A stretch of DNA of 64,000 bases from Sternotherus odoratus (lineage: Eukaryota; Chordata; Testudines; Kinosternidae): positions 1 through 64,000 of the forward strand of contig JAVMKO010000164.1 of NCBI GenBank assembly GCA_032164245.1. The letters are read 5' to 3'. A program made the position numbers and the translations under genes. This document shows, piece after piece, positions 1 through 23,215 of the stretch (position 1 is its first letter; each line of letters begins with the position of its first letter). Below the pieces are notes generated by a model. That model did not search any database, was not told the DNA's origin, and saw nothing but the letters and a program-made list of their open reading frames with translations.

Positions 1-142
1 TTCGTCCACTGCTTGCATCCGACGAAGTGGGTATTAGCCCATGAAAGCTCATGCTTCAAAACTTTATAGTTAGTCTTTAAGGTGCCACAAGATTTTGTTT
101 CCTTTGCTATTCCAGACTAACACGGCTACCTCTCTGATTCTG
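1..142 (+). mobile_element. Penelope-like element terminal sequence, copy 1
   Basis: This stretch shares its sequence with the two ends of the PLE fragment at 33,245-34,412: a GCATCCGACGAAG block, a hairpin, GAAAGCT, then the string ending in AACACGGCTACCTCTCTGAT. It is cut by the window start, so its full extent is unknown. It carries no coding sequence. Assignment to a PLE rests on the GIY-YIG fragment flanked by the same sequence. Confidence 0.65.
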
Positions 143-620
143 TGACTGTAACGTTATTGCAACAGGATAGGTTGTGACTGAAACCTTACAGTGTTTTCTC
201 CGCACTACTGCAAGCAGGTAGATTATGACTGTAACATTACAATGCTGTCCCCAACTCCACCCCGTTATTGCAAGGGTTGTGAGTGTGACATTATGTTGTC
301 TGCTGCTGTTGCAAAGGAATAGATTGTGACTTTCACTTTGTCCCCCACCGCCATCCCCTCTCCCCTGCTACTGTAAGGGAACCGATTGTGATAGTAAGTG
401 TTGTCCTCCGCTATTACAAGGGAATAGATAGTGACTGTAACATTGTCCCCGCTCTTGCAAAGGAATAGATTGTGACTGTAATGTTACAACTTTGCCCCCT
501 CCCCACTACCGGTATTACAAGGGAATAGATTGGGGCTGTAACTTTGTTTTCACTCTCCCTGCTAATAATAGAAGGGAATCGATTAGGACTGCAATGTTAC
601 TTTACCCCCCATTGATTGTG
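143..620. repeat. degenerate minisatellite, unit about 55 bp
   Basis: A diverged unit recurs about eight times: a run resembling TTGCAAGGGAATAGATTGTGACTGTAAC followed by a T/C-rich spacer around TTGTCCCC. The units differ a lot in length and sequence, so the array is old. No open frame is supported here. Confidence 0.7.
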
Positions 621-1212
621 AGTGTAGTGATATAACGCTGCTCCTCATGTTACAACCACATCACAGGCCGTATAAAAACTCCCTAGTCTTTAACAGCCCA
701 ACTAATCACCCCCCCCCCCCAACAGGCGCTCGGTGGACGCCAGAGTCTCCCCATCACCACGATACCCACCCGCGAGACTCAGAAAAGACCGAGCCGCGGG
801 GTTGCGGTCCGCGGAGACTGTAATCGCGTCTCATGCGCGCTCCGATCATGAACCGCCCCCCCCCCCCCCCCCTGGGGGAAGAGGTAAACACCTACCTCCC
901 TGACAAAACCGACTGTAGCGCGCCGCCGGGACCCACCGCCGGCCACACCTGCCTTGCTCAGGGCGAACGCCGCACGCCCAGCCCCGGGGAGACCCCTTCC
1001 CCCGCTGCCGTCCCTGCTCCCGACCCCCTCGCACCCCGGGGCTTCGGTCGGAGCCCGGGTGGCAAACGTCTGCTCCTGACCGCCCCCGCTCTCTTTCCTC
1101 CCACAATGCCCCGCGGCGCATATTTGCATAAGCCACGCTCGCCGCTTGCGACCGTAACCCTCAGAAAAGAGGGGCATGCGGCTTTTTGTAACAGGGGTGT
1201 CAGGGCTGTGAT

Positions 1213-1334
<122 letters not shown>

Positions 1335-1639
1335 AACGTTGGTCCTTCTCTTTGCAGCCCCCCCACAACCTTCCATGCCTCCAGCAGCCCCCCCTGTCCC
1401 CCCCAGCTGGCCCCTCCCGCCCAAACAGCCCCCTCCTCCTCCTCTCCCCCGCCCCTTTCCCCGGGTCCCCCCCGCGCCCGGTCTCAACCCCCCCCCCCCG
1501 CCCCCGCCCCGCGCAGGGACCCCGGGGTCTGGTCCCCTCCCCCCCCAGGGCCGGGCGGGGGGGTCGTTGGTCTCCCGCGGGGGCAGCAGCTCCGACCCCC
1601 CCCCGCGGGCGGGGCCCCCCGGGAGCAGATCCCGGCGCT

Positions 1640-2040
1640 GCGAGATTGCCGGGTCCCCGGACACTGGGGCGGAGTCACCGCCCCGCCCCCAGCCCCGCCC
1701 CCGGGCTCGCGCCGCTACCTGGAGGCGGCAGCTCCGCAGCGGGGGGGGGGGCGGGCGCGGGGGGGTCATGAAGGTCTCCCCGGCACCAGCTCCGGCTAGC
1801 GGGGGGGGGGGGCGGGCGCGGGGGGGTCATGAAGGTCTCCCCGGCACAGACCCTCCTGCCCCCCCCCTCAGCGCCAGGGAGCAGCAGCTGGGGAGCCCGG
1901 CTCCTCCTCCCGCTTGAAACGTCACTTCCGGTCCCGGGAGAGTCACGGACTACATCTCCCAGCCTGCACCGGGGGCGCTTCCGCCTTCTCCAGCCCAGCG
2001 CGGGAGACTTCCAGTAGCTGTCTCTGCGCATGCGCCATTA
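1640..2040 (+). promoter_or_regulatory. CpG-rich bidirectional-style promoter, probable KRAB-ZNF promoter
   Basis: The stretch is very CpG-rich, has no clear TATA box and carries three well-known promoter motifs in order: an ETS site ACTTCCGG (1,924-1,931), a ZNF143/Staf-like site ACTACATCTCCCAGCCTGCA (1,949-1,968) and a perfect palindromic NRF1 site TGCGCATGCGC (2,025-2,035). A diverged homologue of the same block lies at 48,940-49,045. The nearest plus-strand gene is the KRAB-ZNF starting at 7,647 or 9,898, so it probably drives that gene, with the minisatellite in intron 1. The transcription start and first non-coding exon cannot be fixed from sequence. Confidence 0.6.
1739..1850. repeat. 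tandem duplication of a 60-bp promoter segment
   Basis: Two copies, about 60 bp apart, share a long G run, GCGGGCGCGG and GGGTCATGAAGGTCTCCCCG. It lies directly upstream of the ETS/ZNF143/NRF1 sites and adds GC boxes. It looks like a recent local duplication because the copies are nearly identical. Confidence 0.85.
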
Positions 2041-2517
2041 GCACGCGGTACAGATAACGGTTCAGCTGCGCCTTCCCTGAGCTGTGCTGCGACAGGACCG
2101 TTATTAACCCCTCCGCGCCCGGCGCACCCGCGAGTGAGAGACCCGGGGGGGGGGGCGGGAAAGTGACTCTCGGCCCCGCGAACCGGGGAGAAGCCCCGGA
2201 GCTGCCCCCGCCCCAGTGGATCCGGCCCCGCGGGGATGGGGGGGGGCAGAGACTGGGGCGGGGGGGCAGAGACTGGGGCGGGGGGTCCCCTGTGGGGCGG
2301 GGGGAGAAGCCGGAGTTGCGGGGGGGGGGAAGGTCAGTGGGACGCGGGGGGTTGAACGGTCTCTGCGCAGCCAGGAAATCCCCGGGGGGGGGGAGTTGCC
2401 CCCAGACCGCAGTTCCCAGCCCCCTGCCCCTCCCCCACTGCTGCCCCCTCCCCGCCCCCAGGGAACCTGCCAGCTCCCCCTCCCCCCCCCCTCTTAACGC
2501 AGCTCCTGGAAGGGGTG
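2040..2517. other. GC-rich stretch with G-runs, no gene recognised
   Basis: Downstream of the NRF1 site the DNA stays CpG- and G-rich, with partial tandem copies of GGGGGGCAGAGACTGGGGCG. Open frames exist on the plus strand but they are compositional. I recognise no protein here. Confidence 0.6.
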
Positions 2518-5500
2518 GGGGGGGCGGGGGGGACAGTATCAGATCGGTGGGTTGTGAAGTGTCGGGGGGGGCGGGGGGACAGTATCAGATCGGTGGGTTG
2601 TGAAGTGTCGGGGGGGGCGGGGGGACAGTATCAGATCGGTGGGTTGTGAAGTGTCGGGGGGGGCGGGGGGGACAGTATCAGATCGGTGGGATGTGAAGTG
2701 TCGGGTGGCTGGGCGGGGGGGACAGTATCAGATCGGTGGGTTGTGAAGTGTCGGGGGGGCGGGGGGGACAGTATCAGATCGGTGGGTTGTGAAGTGTCGG
2801 GGGGGGCAGGGGGGACAGTATCAGATCGGTGGGTTGTGAAGTGTCGGGGGGGGGCGGGGGGGACAGTATCAGATCGGTGGGTTGTGAAGTGTCGGGGGGG
2901 GCGGGGGGGACAGTATCAGATCGGTGGGTTGTGAAGTGTCGGGGGGGGGGCGGGGGGGACAGTATCAGATCGGTGGGTTGTGAAGTGTCGGGGGGGGCGG
3001 GGGGGACAGTATCAGATCGGTGGGTTGTGAAGTGTCGGGGGGGGGCGGGGGGGACAGTATCAGATCGGTGGGTTGTGAAGTGTCGGGGGGGGGCGGGGGG
3101 GACAGTATCAGATCTGTGGGTTGTGAAGTGTCGGGGGGGGCGGGGGGGACAGTATCAGATCGGTGGGTTGTGAAGTGTCGGGTGGGGGGCGGGGGGGACA
3201 GTATCAGATCGGTGGGTTGTGAAGGGGCGGGGGGGGCGGGGGGGACAGTATCAGATCGGTGGGTTGTGAAGTGTCGGGGGGGGCGGGGGGGACAGTATCA
3301 GATCGGTGGGTTGTGAAGTGTCGGGGGGGGCGGGGGGGACAGTATCAGATCGGTGGGTTGTGAAGTGTCGGGGGGGTGGGGGGGACAGTATCAGATCGGT
3401 GGGTTGTGAAGTGTCGGGGGGGGCGGGGGGGACAGTATCAGATCGGTGGGATGTGAAGTGTCGGGGGGGGGCGGGGGGGACAGTATCAGATCGCTGGGTT
3501 GTGAAGTGTCGGGGGGGGCGGGGGGGACAGTATCAGATCGGTGGGTTGTGAAGTGTCGGGGGGGGCGGGGGGGACAGTATCAGATCGGTGGGTTGTGAAG
3601 TGTCGGGGGGGGCGGGGGGGACAGTATCAGATCGGTGGGTTGTGAAGTGTCGGGGGGGACGGGGGGGACAGTATCAGATCGGTGGGTTGTGAAGTGTCGG
3701 AGGGGGGGGCGGGGGGGACAGTATCAGATCGGTGGGTTGTGAAGTGTCGGGGGGGGCGGGGGGGACAGTATCAGATCGGTGGGTTGTGAAGTGTCAGGGG
3801 GGCGGGGGGGACAGTATCAGATCGGTGGGTTGTGAAGTGTCGGGGGGGGCGGGGGGGACAGTATCAGATCGGTGGGTTGTGAAGTGTCGGGGGGGGCGGG
3901 GGGGACAGTATCAGATCGGTGGGTTGTGAAGTGTCGGGGGGGCGGGGGGGACAGTATCAGATCGGTGGGTTGTGAAGTGTCGGGGGGGGCGGGGGGGACA
4001 GTATCAGATCGGTGGGTTGTGAAGTGTCGGGGGGGGCGGGGGGGGACAGTATCAGATCGGTGGGTTGTGAAGTGTCGGGGGGGGGCGGGGGGGACAGTAT
4101 CAGATCGGTGGGTTGTGAAGTGTCGGGGGGGGCGGGAGGACAGTATCAGATCGGTGGGTTGTGAAGTGTCGGGGGGGGCGGGGGGGACAGTATCAGATCG
4201 GTGGGTTGTGAAGTGTCGGGGGGGGCGGGGGGGACAGTATCAGATCGGTGGGTTGTGAAGTGTCGGGGGGGCGGGGGGGGACAGTATCAGATCGGTGGGA
4301 TGTGAAGTGTCGGGGGGGGCGGGGGGGACAGTATCAGATCGGTGGGTTGTGAAGTGTCGGGGGGGCGGGGGGGACAGTATCAGATCGGTGGGTGATGTGA
4401 AGTGTCGGGGGGGGCGGGGGGGACAGTATCAGATCGGTGGGTTGTGAAGTGTCGGGGGGGCGGGGGGGACAGTATCAGATCGGTGGGTTGTGAAGTGTCG
4501 GGGGGGGGGGCGGGGGGGACAGTATCAGATCGGTGGGTTGTGAAGTGTCGGGGGGGCGGGGGGGACAGTATCAGATCGGTGGGTTGTGAAGTGTCGGGGG
4601 GGCGGGGGGGACAGTATCAGATCGGTGGGTTGTGAAGTGTCGGGGGGGCGGGGGGGACAGTATCAGATCGGTGGGTTGTGAAGTGTCGGGGGGGGCGGGG
4701 GGGACAGTATCAGATCGGTGGGTTGTGAAGTGTCGGGGGGGGGCGGGGGGGACAGTATCAGATCGGTGGGTTGTGAAGTGTCGGGGGGGGCGGGGGGGAC
4801 AGTATCAGATCGGTGGGTTGTGAAGTGTCGGGGGGGCGGGGGGGACAGTATCAGATCGGTGGGTTGTGAAGTGTCGGGGGGGCGGGGGGGACAGTATCAG
4901 ATCGGTGGGTTGTGAAGTGTCGGGGGGGGCGGGGGGGACAGTATCAGATCGGTGGGTTGTGAAGTGTTGGGGGGGGCGGGGGGGACAGTATCAGATCGGT
5001 GGGTTGTGAAGTGTCGGGGGGGCGGGGGGGACAGTATCAGATCGGTGGGTTGTGAAGTGTCGGGGGGGGCGGGGGGGACAGTATCAGATCGGTGGGTTGT
5101 GAAGTGTCGGGGGGGGGACAGTATCAGATCGGTGGGTTGTGAAGTGTCGGGGGGGGGCGGGGGGGACAGTATCAGATCGGTGGGTTGTGAAGTGTCGGGG
5201 GGGGGGACAGTATCAGATCGATGGGTTGTGAAGTGTCGGGGGGGCGGGGGGGACAGTATCAGATCGGTGGGTTGTGAAGTGTCGGGGGGGGCGGGGGGGA
5301 CAGTATCAGATCGGTGGGTTGTGAAGTGTCGGGGGGGGCGGGGGGGACAGTATCAGATCGGTGGGTTGTGAAGTGTTGGGGGGGGGCGGGGGGGACAGTA
5401 TCAGATCGGTGGGTTGTGAAGTGTCGGGGGGGGCGGGGGGGACAGTATCAGATCGGTGGGTTGTGAAGTGTCGGGGGGGCGGGGGGGACAGTATCAGATC

Positions 5501-6374
5501 GGTGGGTTGTGAAGTGTCGGGGGGGGCGGGGGGGACAGTATCAGATCGGTGGGTTGTGAAGTGTCGGGGGGGGCGGGGGGGGACAGTATCAGATCGGTGG
5601 GTTGTGAAGTGTCGGGGGGGGGCGGGGGGGACAGTATCAGATCGGTGGGTTGTGAAGTGTCGGAGGGGGGGCGGGGGGGACAGTATCAGATCGGTGGGTT
5701 GTGAAGTGTCGGGGGGGGCGGGGGGGACAGTATCAGATCGGTGGGTTGTGAAGTGTCGGGGGGGGCGGGGGGGACAGTATCAGATCGGTGGGTTGTGAAG
5801 TGTCGGGGGGGGCGGGGGGGACAGTATCAGATCGGTGGGTTGTGAAGTGTCGGGGGGGGCGGGGGGGACAGTATCAGATCGGTGGGTTGTGAAGTGTCGG
5901 GGGGGGGCGGGGGGGACAGTATCAGATCGGTGGGTTGTGAAGTGTCGGGGGGGGCGGGGGGGACAGTATCAGATCGGTGGGTTGTGAAGTGTCGGGGGGG
6001 GGCGGGGGGGACAGTATCAGATCGGTGGGTTGTGAAGTGTCGGGGGGGGGCGGGGGGGACAGTATCAGATCGGTGGGTTGTGAAGTGTCGGGGGGGGCGG
6101 GGGGGACAGTATCAGATCGGTGGGTTGTGAAGTGTCGGGGGGGGCGGGGGGGACAGTATCAGATCGGTGGGTTGTGAAGTGTCGGGGGGGCGGGGGGGAC
6201 AGTATCAGATCGGTGGGTTGTGAAGTGTCGGAGGGGGGGCGGGGGGGACAGTATCAGATCGGTGGGTTGTGAAGTGTCGGGGGGGGCGGGGGGGACAGTA
6301 TCAGATCGGTGGGTTGTGAAGTGTCGGGGGGGGGGGGACAGTATCAGATCGGTGGGTGATGTGAAGTGTTGGGG
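2518..6374. repeat. G-rich minisatellite, unit about 47 bp, roughly 80 copies
   Basis: The unit is a fixed core (ACAGTATCAGATCGGTGGG, then TTGTGAAGTGTC) joined by a G7-8 C G6-7 run. Units are almost identical; variation is mainly in G-run length, with rare base changes such as GGGATGTGAAG or a missing C. Unit length is usually not a multiple of three, so short open frames drift through the array and are not genes. Each unit has three or more G-tracts on the plus strand, so G-quadruplex folding is likely. It probably lies in the first intron of the KRAB-ZNF gene. Confidence 0.97.
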
Positions 6375-7646
6375 GTTGTCATGTGCCCGGCCTTGCGGCT
6401 CTTTGTCCTGGAGCTGGGTGTCTCTGGTGGCCGGTTCGCTGTCGGACAGGGGGGTGGGTATCTCCTGGGGAGGCAGGACAGGGGGCTAGGGGGAGCCTGG
6501 TGCTGTTTTACAGGCTCGATCTAGGTCCCCCTGTCGACTCCTGGGATCACTGCCATGCCCAGTGCACAGCGTGTGGGGAGGAAATCGCCTGCGCTAGCCC
6601 AGGGGGTGTCAAGCAACCAGTGTGCGGGGTTCCTCTGTAAAGCATCGGGATCCGGCAGGACGGGGGAGGGAGTCCAGGCAAACCCCATGGCATGTCCTGC
6701 TAGAGGGCAGGTGGGGGTCCTAGGAAGGCAGTTGGGGGATCCCAGCCACGCCCAGTCACCAGGATCACTTTCTATCCACTTATCAAACACTGAGGAGAAA
6801 TCACAGATTTTGCTTTTCTCCTCTTTGGAAAACTGCAGGAACTTCTGGTTTTGTAGGGAAAATTTGTGACCCGAGTCCCTGTCCTAGTTCTGGGGGGCGA
6901 GGGAGGTGGGAAGGGGGTTAGCACTGCCTCACAATGGTCTCGTCCACAGCATTCTGGACTCATTCTTTCAGAAATCTGGTTTCACTGAGACCATAGTCAC
7001 TGCATGGAAAGACAAAGAGTGACTCCAGAAGGGTGGTGGGGCAAATAAGATCAGCAATTCTCCCTGTGAGGAGGGTCTCTTACTAGCTAGCTGCTCTCCC
7101 CAGAGAGCCAGAGGAGGGAGGGTTGCTTAAATGCTCTGTCCCTTTCTGCTCAGGATATTGGGGTTCAGCTTCCTGGGTCCGATGCTGAAGCCTCCATTGT
7201 GATCTTGGAGACCAACCTTAGCAGCTGCCGCTTCCCCAGTGGGGGTTCTGTGCTGAGAAGTGACCTTAATTAAATCTTCTTCTCTGCCTGGCCCATGAGA
7301 ACAAGAAAAGGAGCAGACAGAGGAAAATCCAGTGTTGGACTCCAAATACCTCCTGCTGGGGTGTGGCTGCTGTGGGGTCAGTGTCCAAGGGAATCACCTA
7401 AAAGGACTCCTTTGGTTTGTCACATGACGAGGGGATGGAGAAGGGGAAGGGAGGTTAATCCTGTGGGCTTATCCTGGCAGAAGGGGCCAGGTCTACACTG
7501 TAATAAAGACATTGAGCATCTTTCCAAGATGGCAGAATCTGATGTCTGTCTGCAGAGAAAGACAATTCCCCCAGGCTCATGTGAAATTAACTAAACCCTG
7601 TTTTGAAACCTGCACAATTACCTTTCTCACCCTCCCAGGCTGCAGA

Positions 7647-7727
7647 ATGGCATCCATGTTTCCCTCCAGTTCATCCAGTCCTCCCATGGGAGAGGGGAGA
7701 GAAATGACTGCAGAGGAGCCAGTTCAG
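7647..7727 (+). pseudogene. first coding exon of KRAB-ZNF, copy 1, donor lost
   Basis: The exon encodes 27 residues beginning MASMFPSSSSSPPMGEG and ending AEEPVQ, the usual short leader that precedes KRAB-A in reptile KRAB zinc-finger proteins. The start ATG at 7,647 matches the ATG of copy 2. The base pair after the final CAG reads AT instead of GT (copy 2 has GT), so the normal splice donor is destroyed. This copy is probably not used as a normal coding exon, although a nearby cryptic donor cannot be excluded. Confidence 0.75.
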
Positions 7728-8378
7728 ATAGGGATTATCAGGGGGTTGCTGGTGAGTTCTTGCAGGAGGGAAAGGGACAGAAAATACACCGGGGATGGGA
7801 AGGTTTTGCACAGTCTGGTTTGTAGGTAGGAGTGGGGCAGGAAATGCAGAGGGTTGAGAAAGGGAAGAGGACAGGGTGTGGCAAACCTGCTGGGAGTTGT
7901 TTAATAAGTGGCCTAGATTCTAGGAACAGACCTATGAGGGTCAGGGATGGAAATACCCTAATTTGTGACACAAAAGAATCCACCTACATGGGGCTAGGAA
8001 AACTGACCAGACTCCCAGTGCTCCAGTCTGATCTGACTAATCAGTGGCTGCTGAGAGATCTGAAGGGGGCACCCACCAGTGAGGTTTAGGGGACATTCCC
8101 CTCCCTTCATATGCACTTCCTCTGAATGAGGAGGTTGTTGGGCTTCCTACCAGGGAATTCTCCCTCAATCCTGCTGTGGGCTCCATCTCCTGTATCAGTC
8201 TGTGGCTAGTAGGCATGTGATGGATGTTCTGGGAGAGAGGAAGGGCTCTCTCTTTGTCCCCTCACACTGGTGTTTCCGGGATGCTCTGAGGGGGTTAGGG
8301 GTGGGACTCTTTTGACTGCGATCCACCTAGAGCTTCCATTTGATTGACTCCTCTCCCCTCAAAATAGAGGGGCTGTGA

Positions 8379-8549
<171 letters not shown>

Positions 8550-9897
8550 TAGTTCTGTCCCCTTGGTTGGTAGAAGCTGTGGGGTTTCTAAAGAACCTGA
8601 GCAGTAACAACTTTACACCTTTGTTCATCATCAAAGTTTTGACAAGTTTCCTTGTCCCCCCATCTCTTGCCTCATTTCCCACCCACTAAAATAATTTTTG
8701 GGCATGTGCCTTTTTGATGCCATCAGTCATTTTAAAATTGCATTTAATGTCTCCTTATTGGGTCCATTAATAACTCCATTAGTAACTAGAGCTTTCATGC
8801 CTTTTCCTCACTTGAAGAGGAAAATCTGCCACCTGTAGATTTCTAAATGGAGTAAATAGGTGGATTTCTCATGCATGGCTTGTGTGACAGTAAAGCATCA
8901 GGGGATCCCACGGGGGGAGGGAGTCCAGGCAAACACCATGGCATGTCCTGCTAGAGGGATGGTGGGGGTCCTAGGCAGGCAGCTGGGGAATCCCAGTCAC
9001 CATGATCACTTTCTATCCACTTATCAAACACTGAGGAGAAATCACAGATTTTGCTTTTCTCCTCTTTGGAAAACTGCAGGAACTTCTGGTTTTGTAGGGA
9101 AAATTTGTGCCCCAAGTCCCTGTCCTAGATCTGGGGGGTGAGGGAGGTGGGAAGGGGCTAAGCACCGCCACACAGTGATTTCTTCCACAGCATTCTGGAC
9201 TCATTCTTTCAGAAATCTGGTTCCACTGAGACCATTCTTAATCCAGTCACTGCATGGAAAGACAAGGAGTGACTCCAGAAGGACAGGGGGGCAAATGAGA
9301 TCAGCAGTTCTACCTGTGAGGAGGGGGTCTTAGTAGCTGCTGTCCCCAGAGAGCCAGAGGAGGGAAGGCTGCTCAAATGCTCTGTCCATTTCTGCTCAGG
9401 ATATTGGGGTTCACTTCCTGGGTCCAATGCTGAAGCCTCCATTGTGATCTTGGAGACCAACCTTAGCAGCTGCCGCTTCCCCAGTGGGGGTTCTGTGCTG
9501 AGAAGTGATCTTAATTAAATCTTCTTTTCTGCCTTGCCCATGTGAACAAGAAAAGGAACAAACAGAGGAAAAGCCAGTTCCTGACTCCATATCCCTCCAG
9601 CTCGGGTATGGCTGCCCTGGGCTCAGTGTCTGAGGGAATCCCCTGAAAGGACTCCTTTGGTTTGTCACATGAGGAGGGGATGGAGAAGGGGAAGGGAGGT
9701 TAAAAATGTGTCTGTGGGCTTAGCCTGGCAGAAGGGGCCAGGTCTACACTGTAATAAAGACATTGAACATTTTTCCCACATGGCAGAATCTGATGACTGT
9801 CTGCAGAGAAAGAGCCTGGGGGAACTGTCATGTGAAATTAACTAAAGCCTGTTTTGAAACCTCCACAATTACCTTTCTCACCCTCCCAGGCCGCACT

Positions 9898-21467
<11,570 letters not shown>

Positions 21468-21469
21468 GA

Positions 21470-22419
21470 CAGGAGTCTCAAACTCACTTGACCATTAGGG
21501 CCACATGAGAACTAGTGCATTGGCCCAAGGACTATCACTGATGCCACCCCCCTGATTGCCCTGGTCCTGCCACCACTCCATGCCTTCCATGATGCCCCTG
21601 CCCTGCCTCTTCCCAACCTTTTTCTGCCCCCATTACAACCCCTTCCCTGAAGTCTGCACCCCAATTCTGCCTCTTCCCTGCCCCCAGTGGGTGCAGGAGA
21701 GACGTGGAGTCTCAGTTCAGAGAGTTGAGGTGGAGGAGGTGTGTAGGGAGCACCAGTGGGCTCAGGGTGGGGAGTTGGGTGTGGGGTGCAAAAGAGTGAG
21801 GGGTGTGGCAGTGGGTTAGGGTTTGGGGTGCAGCAGAAGGCTCAGAGCAGGGGGTTTGGCTCAGGGCAGGGGGTTCAGCTGCAGGAGGGGTTTGGGAGCT
21901 GGAAGGGGCTTGGCAGGGGTCAGGGTGCAGGAAGGTTTTGGGGTGGCAGGGGGCTTGGCAGTCAATACAGCTGCAGAAGGGGTTTGGGGTGGTGCAGGGG
22001 GGAATCAAGGAACAGCAAGGGGATCAGCTGCATGCAGGGTGCAGGGTGTGATGGGTTTCAGTCAGCGGTTTGGGTTGCAGGAGGGAATGTAGGGTGGGGC
22101 AGGGGATTGGGATACAGGCAGGGGACTCAGGGCAGGGGATTGGGTTTCAGGAGGGCATGTGGAGTGTGGCAGGAAGTTGGAGTGAAGGCAGGGGGCTCAC
22201 AACACTGAGTTGGGGTGTGGGGTACAAGAGGGGTTTGGGTTCTGGTCCAGTGCCACTTACCGGGAGTGGCTCCGGGGTGGCAGGGGCACACATGGGGGTC
22301 AGGGTATGCTCCCAACCCTGGTCTGCTCCAGAAAGCAGCTTGGTGGGGAGCTTGGCAGACCACAGAAAACAGCCCTGTGGGCTGCCTGTGGCCCATGGGC
22401 TGTATGTTTGAGACCCCTG
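21470..22419. mobile_element. hAT-type non-autonomous DNA transposon, 950 bp
   Basis: Terminal inverted repeats CAGGAGTCTCAAAC and GTTTGAGACCCCTG bound the element. It is flanked by an 8-bp duplication, CTCTAGGA (21,462-21,469) and CTCTAGGG (22,420-22,427), the size typical of hAT elements. The interior is G-rich with loose reiterations and has no transposase. The target duplication includes the TAG stop of the zinc-finger exon, so the original stop is retained and the 3' untranslated region is separated from it by the element. Confidence 0.88.
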
Positions 22420-22429
22420 CTCTAGGGCT

Positions 22430-22788
22430 ACCCAGACATCTTTTTTCTTTAATACTTTGGTTGATTCCCACATAGTAACTTTTAAAGCTGTTTGAACTGT
22501 GTGCAGCACCGTTATCCCTCAGCTTGTCCAGACGAGGGGCCCATTTTTGCCTTTTATAGTTAACCGTGTTTTGAGGTTGATCCTTTTGTCCCTTCTTTCA
22601 ACTGCATTGTCCCATGGGTAATTCGAGTCTGTCGCGCCTACTGGGAACATCACATTTATACTATTCCTTCTATTGTCAAGTTATTGTTAGGCCTGGTCTA
22701 CAGCACGAGTTTAGGTCGACTTTAGCAACAGTAAATTGATTTAACCTTGTATCTGTCCTCATGACGATGCCATTTTTGTTGACTTAAA
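22430..22788. other. no feature recognised
   Basis: Short unique-looking stretch between two hAT-type elements. It begins with the former sequence downstream of the zinc-finger stop and may be 3' untranslated sequence of that gene. No AATAAA was noted. Confidence 0.4.
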
Positions 22789-23215
22789 GCAGGGGTGGGG
22801 AACGTCCGGCCCGCGAAATCATTTGGTCTGGCCCTCTGGCCCTGCTCCAGGAAAAGGCGGACACTAGGACCCTGCAGCCCCCTAGGCACAGGAGTGGCAG
22901 GAGGGTCTCTGCTCCCTGCTGCACTTATGGGGAGCATTGGCTACATTGTGGCCAATGGGAGCTGCAGGCAGGGATCCCCCCCCCCCACACACACAATAAG
23001 CTTTCAGCCAATGGCAGCTGGCGCCAGTACTTCTGGCCGGGGCAGCACGTGGAGTGCAAACTCCCGCCCCTGCGGCTGCTGACACTGGGAGCCAGGCTGG
23101 AACTGCCAGCTAAGCAGTGGGGGCTGCAGGTGGGAGCCGGGGTCCTGGGTCCCCAGCCCGTGGTGGGGCTGCGCCTGTGGCATGGCTGCCTGTGCCTGGC
23201 CCCGGGAGAGGAGGG
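22789..23215. mobile_element. hAT-type element, left end only
   Basis: It starts CAGGGGTGGGGAACGTCCGGCCCGC, a common terminal sequence of turtle hAT-type elements, and continues GC-rich into the minisatellite at 23,216. No right terminus was found, so it is truncated there or interrupted. Confidence 0.6.

Noticed and set aside
2686..6489. Many plus-strand frames with a GGTVSDRWVVKCR-type repeat
   Set aside because: They come from the 47-bp minisatellite. The frame drifts from unit to unit and every frame ends at a unit-specific stop.
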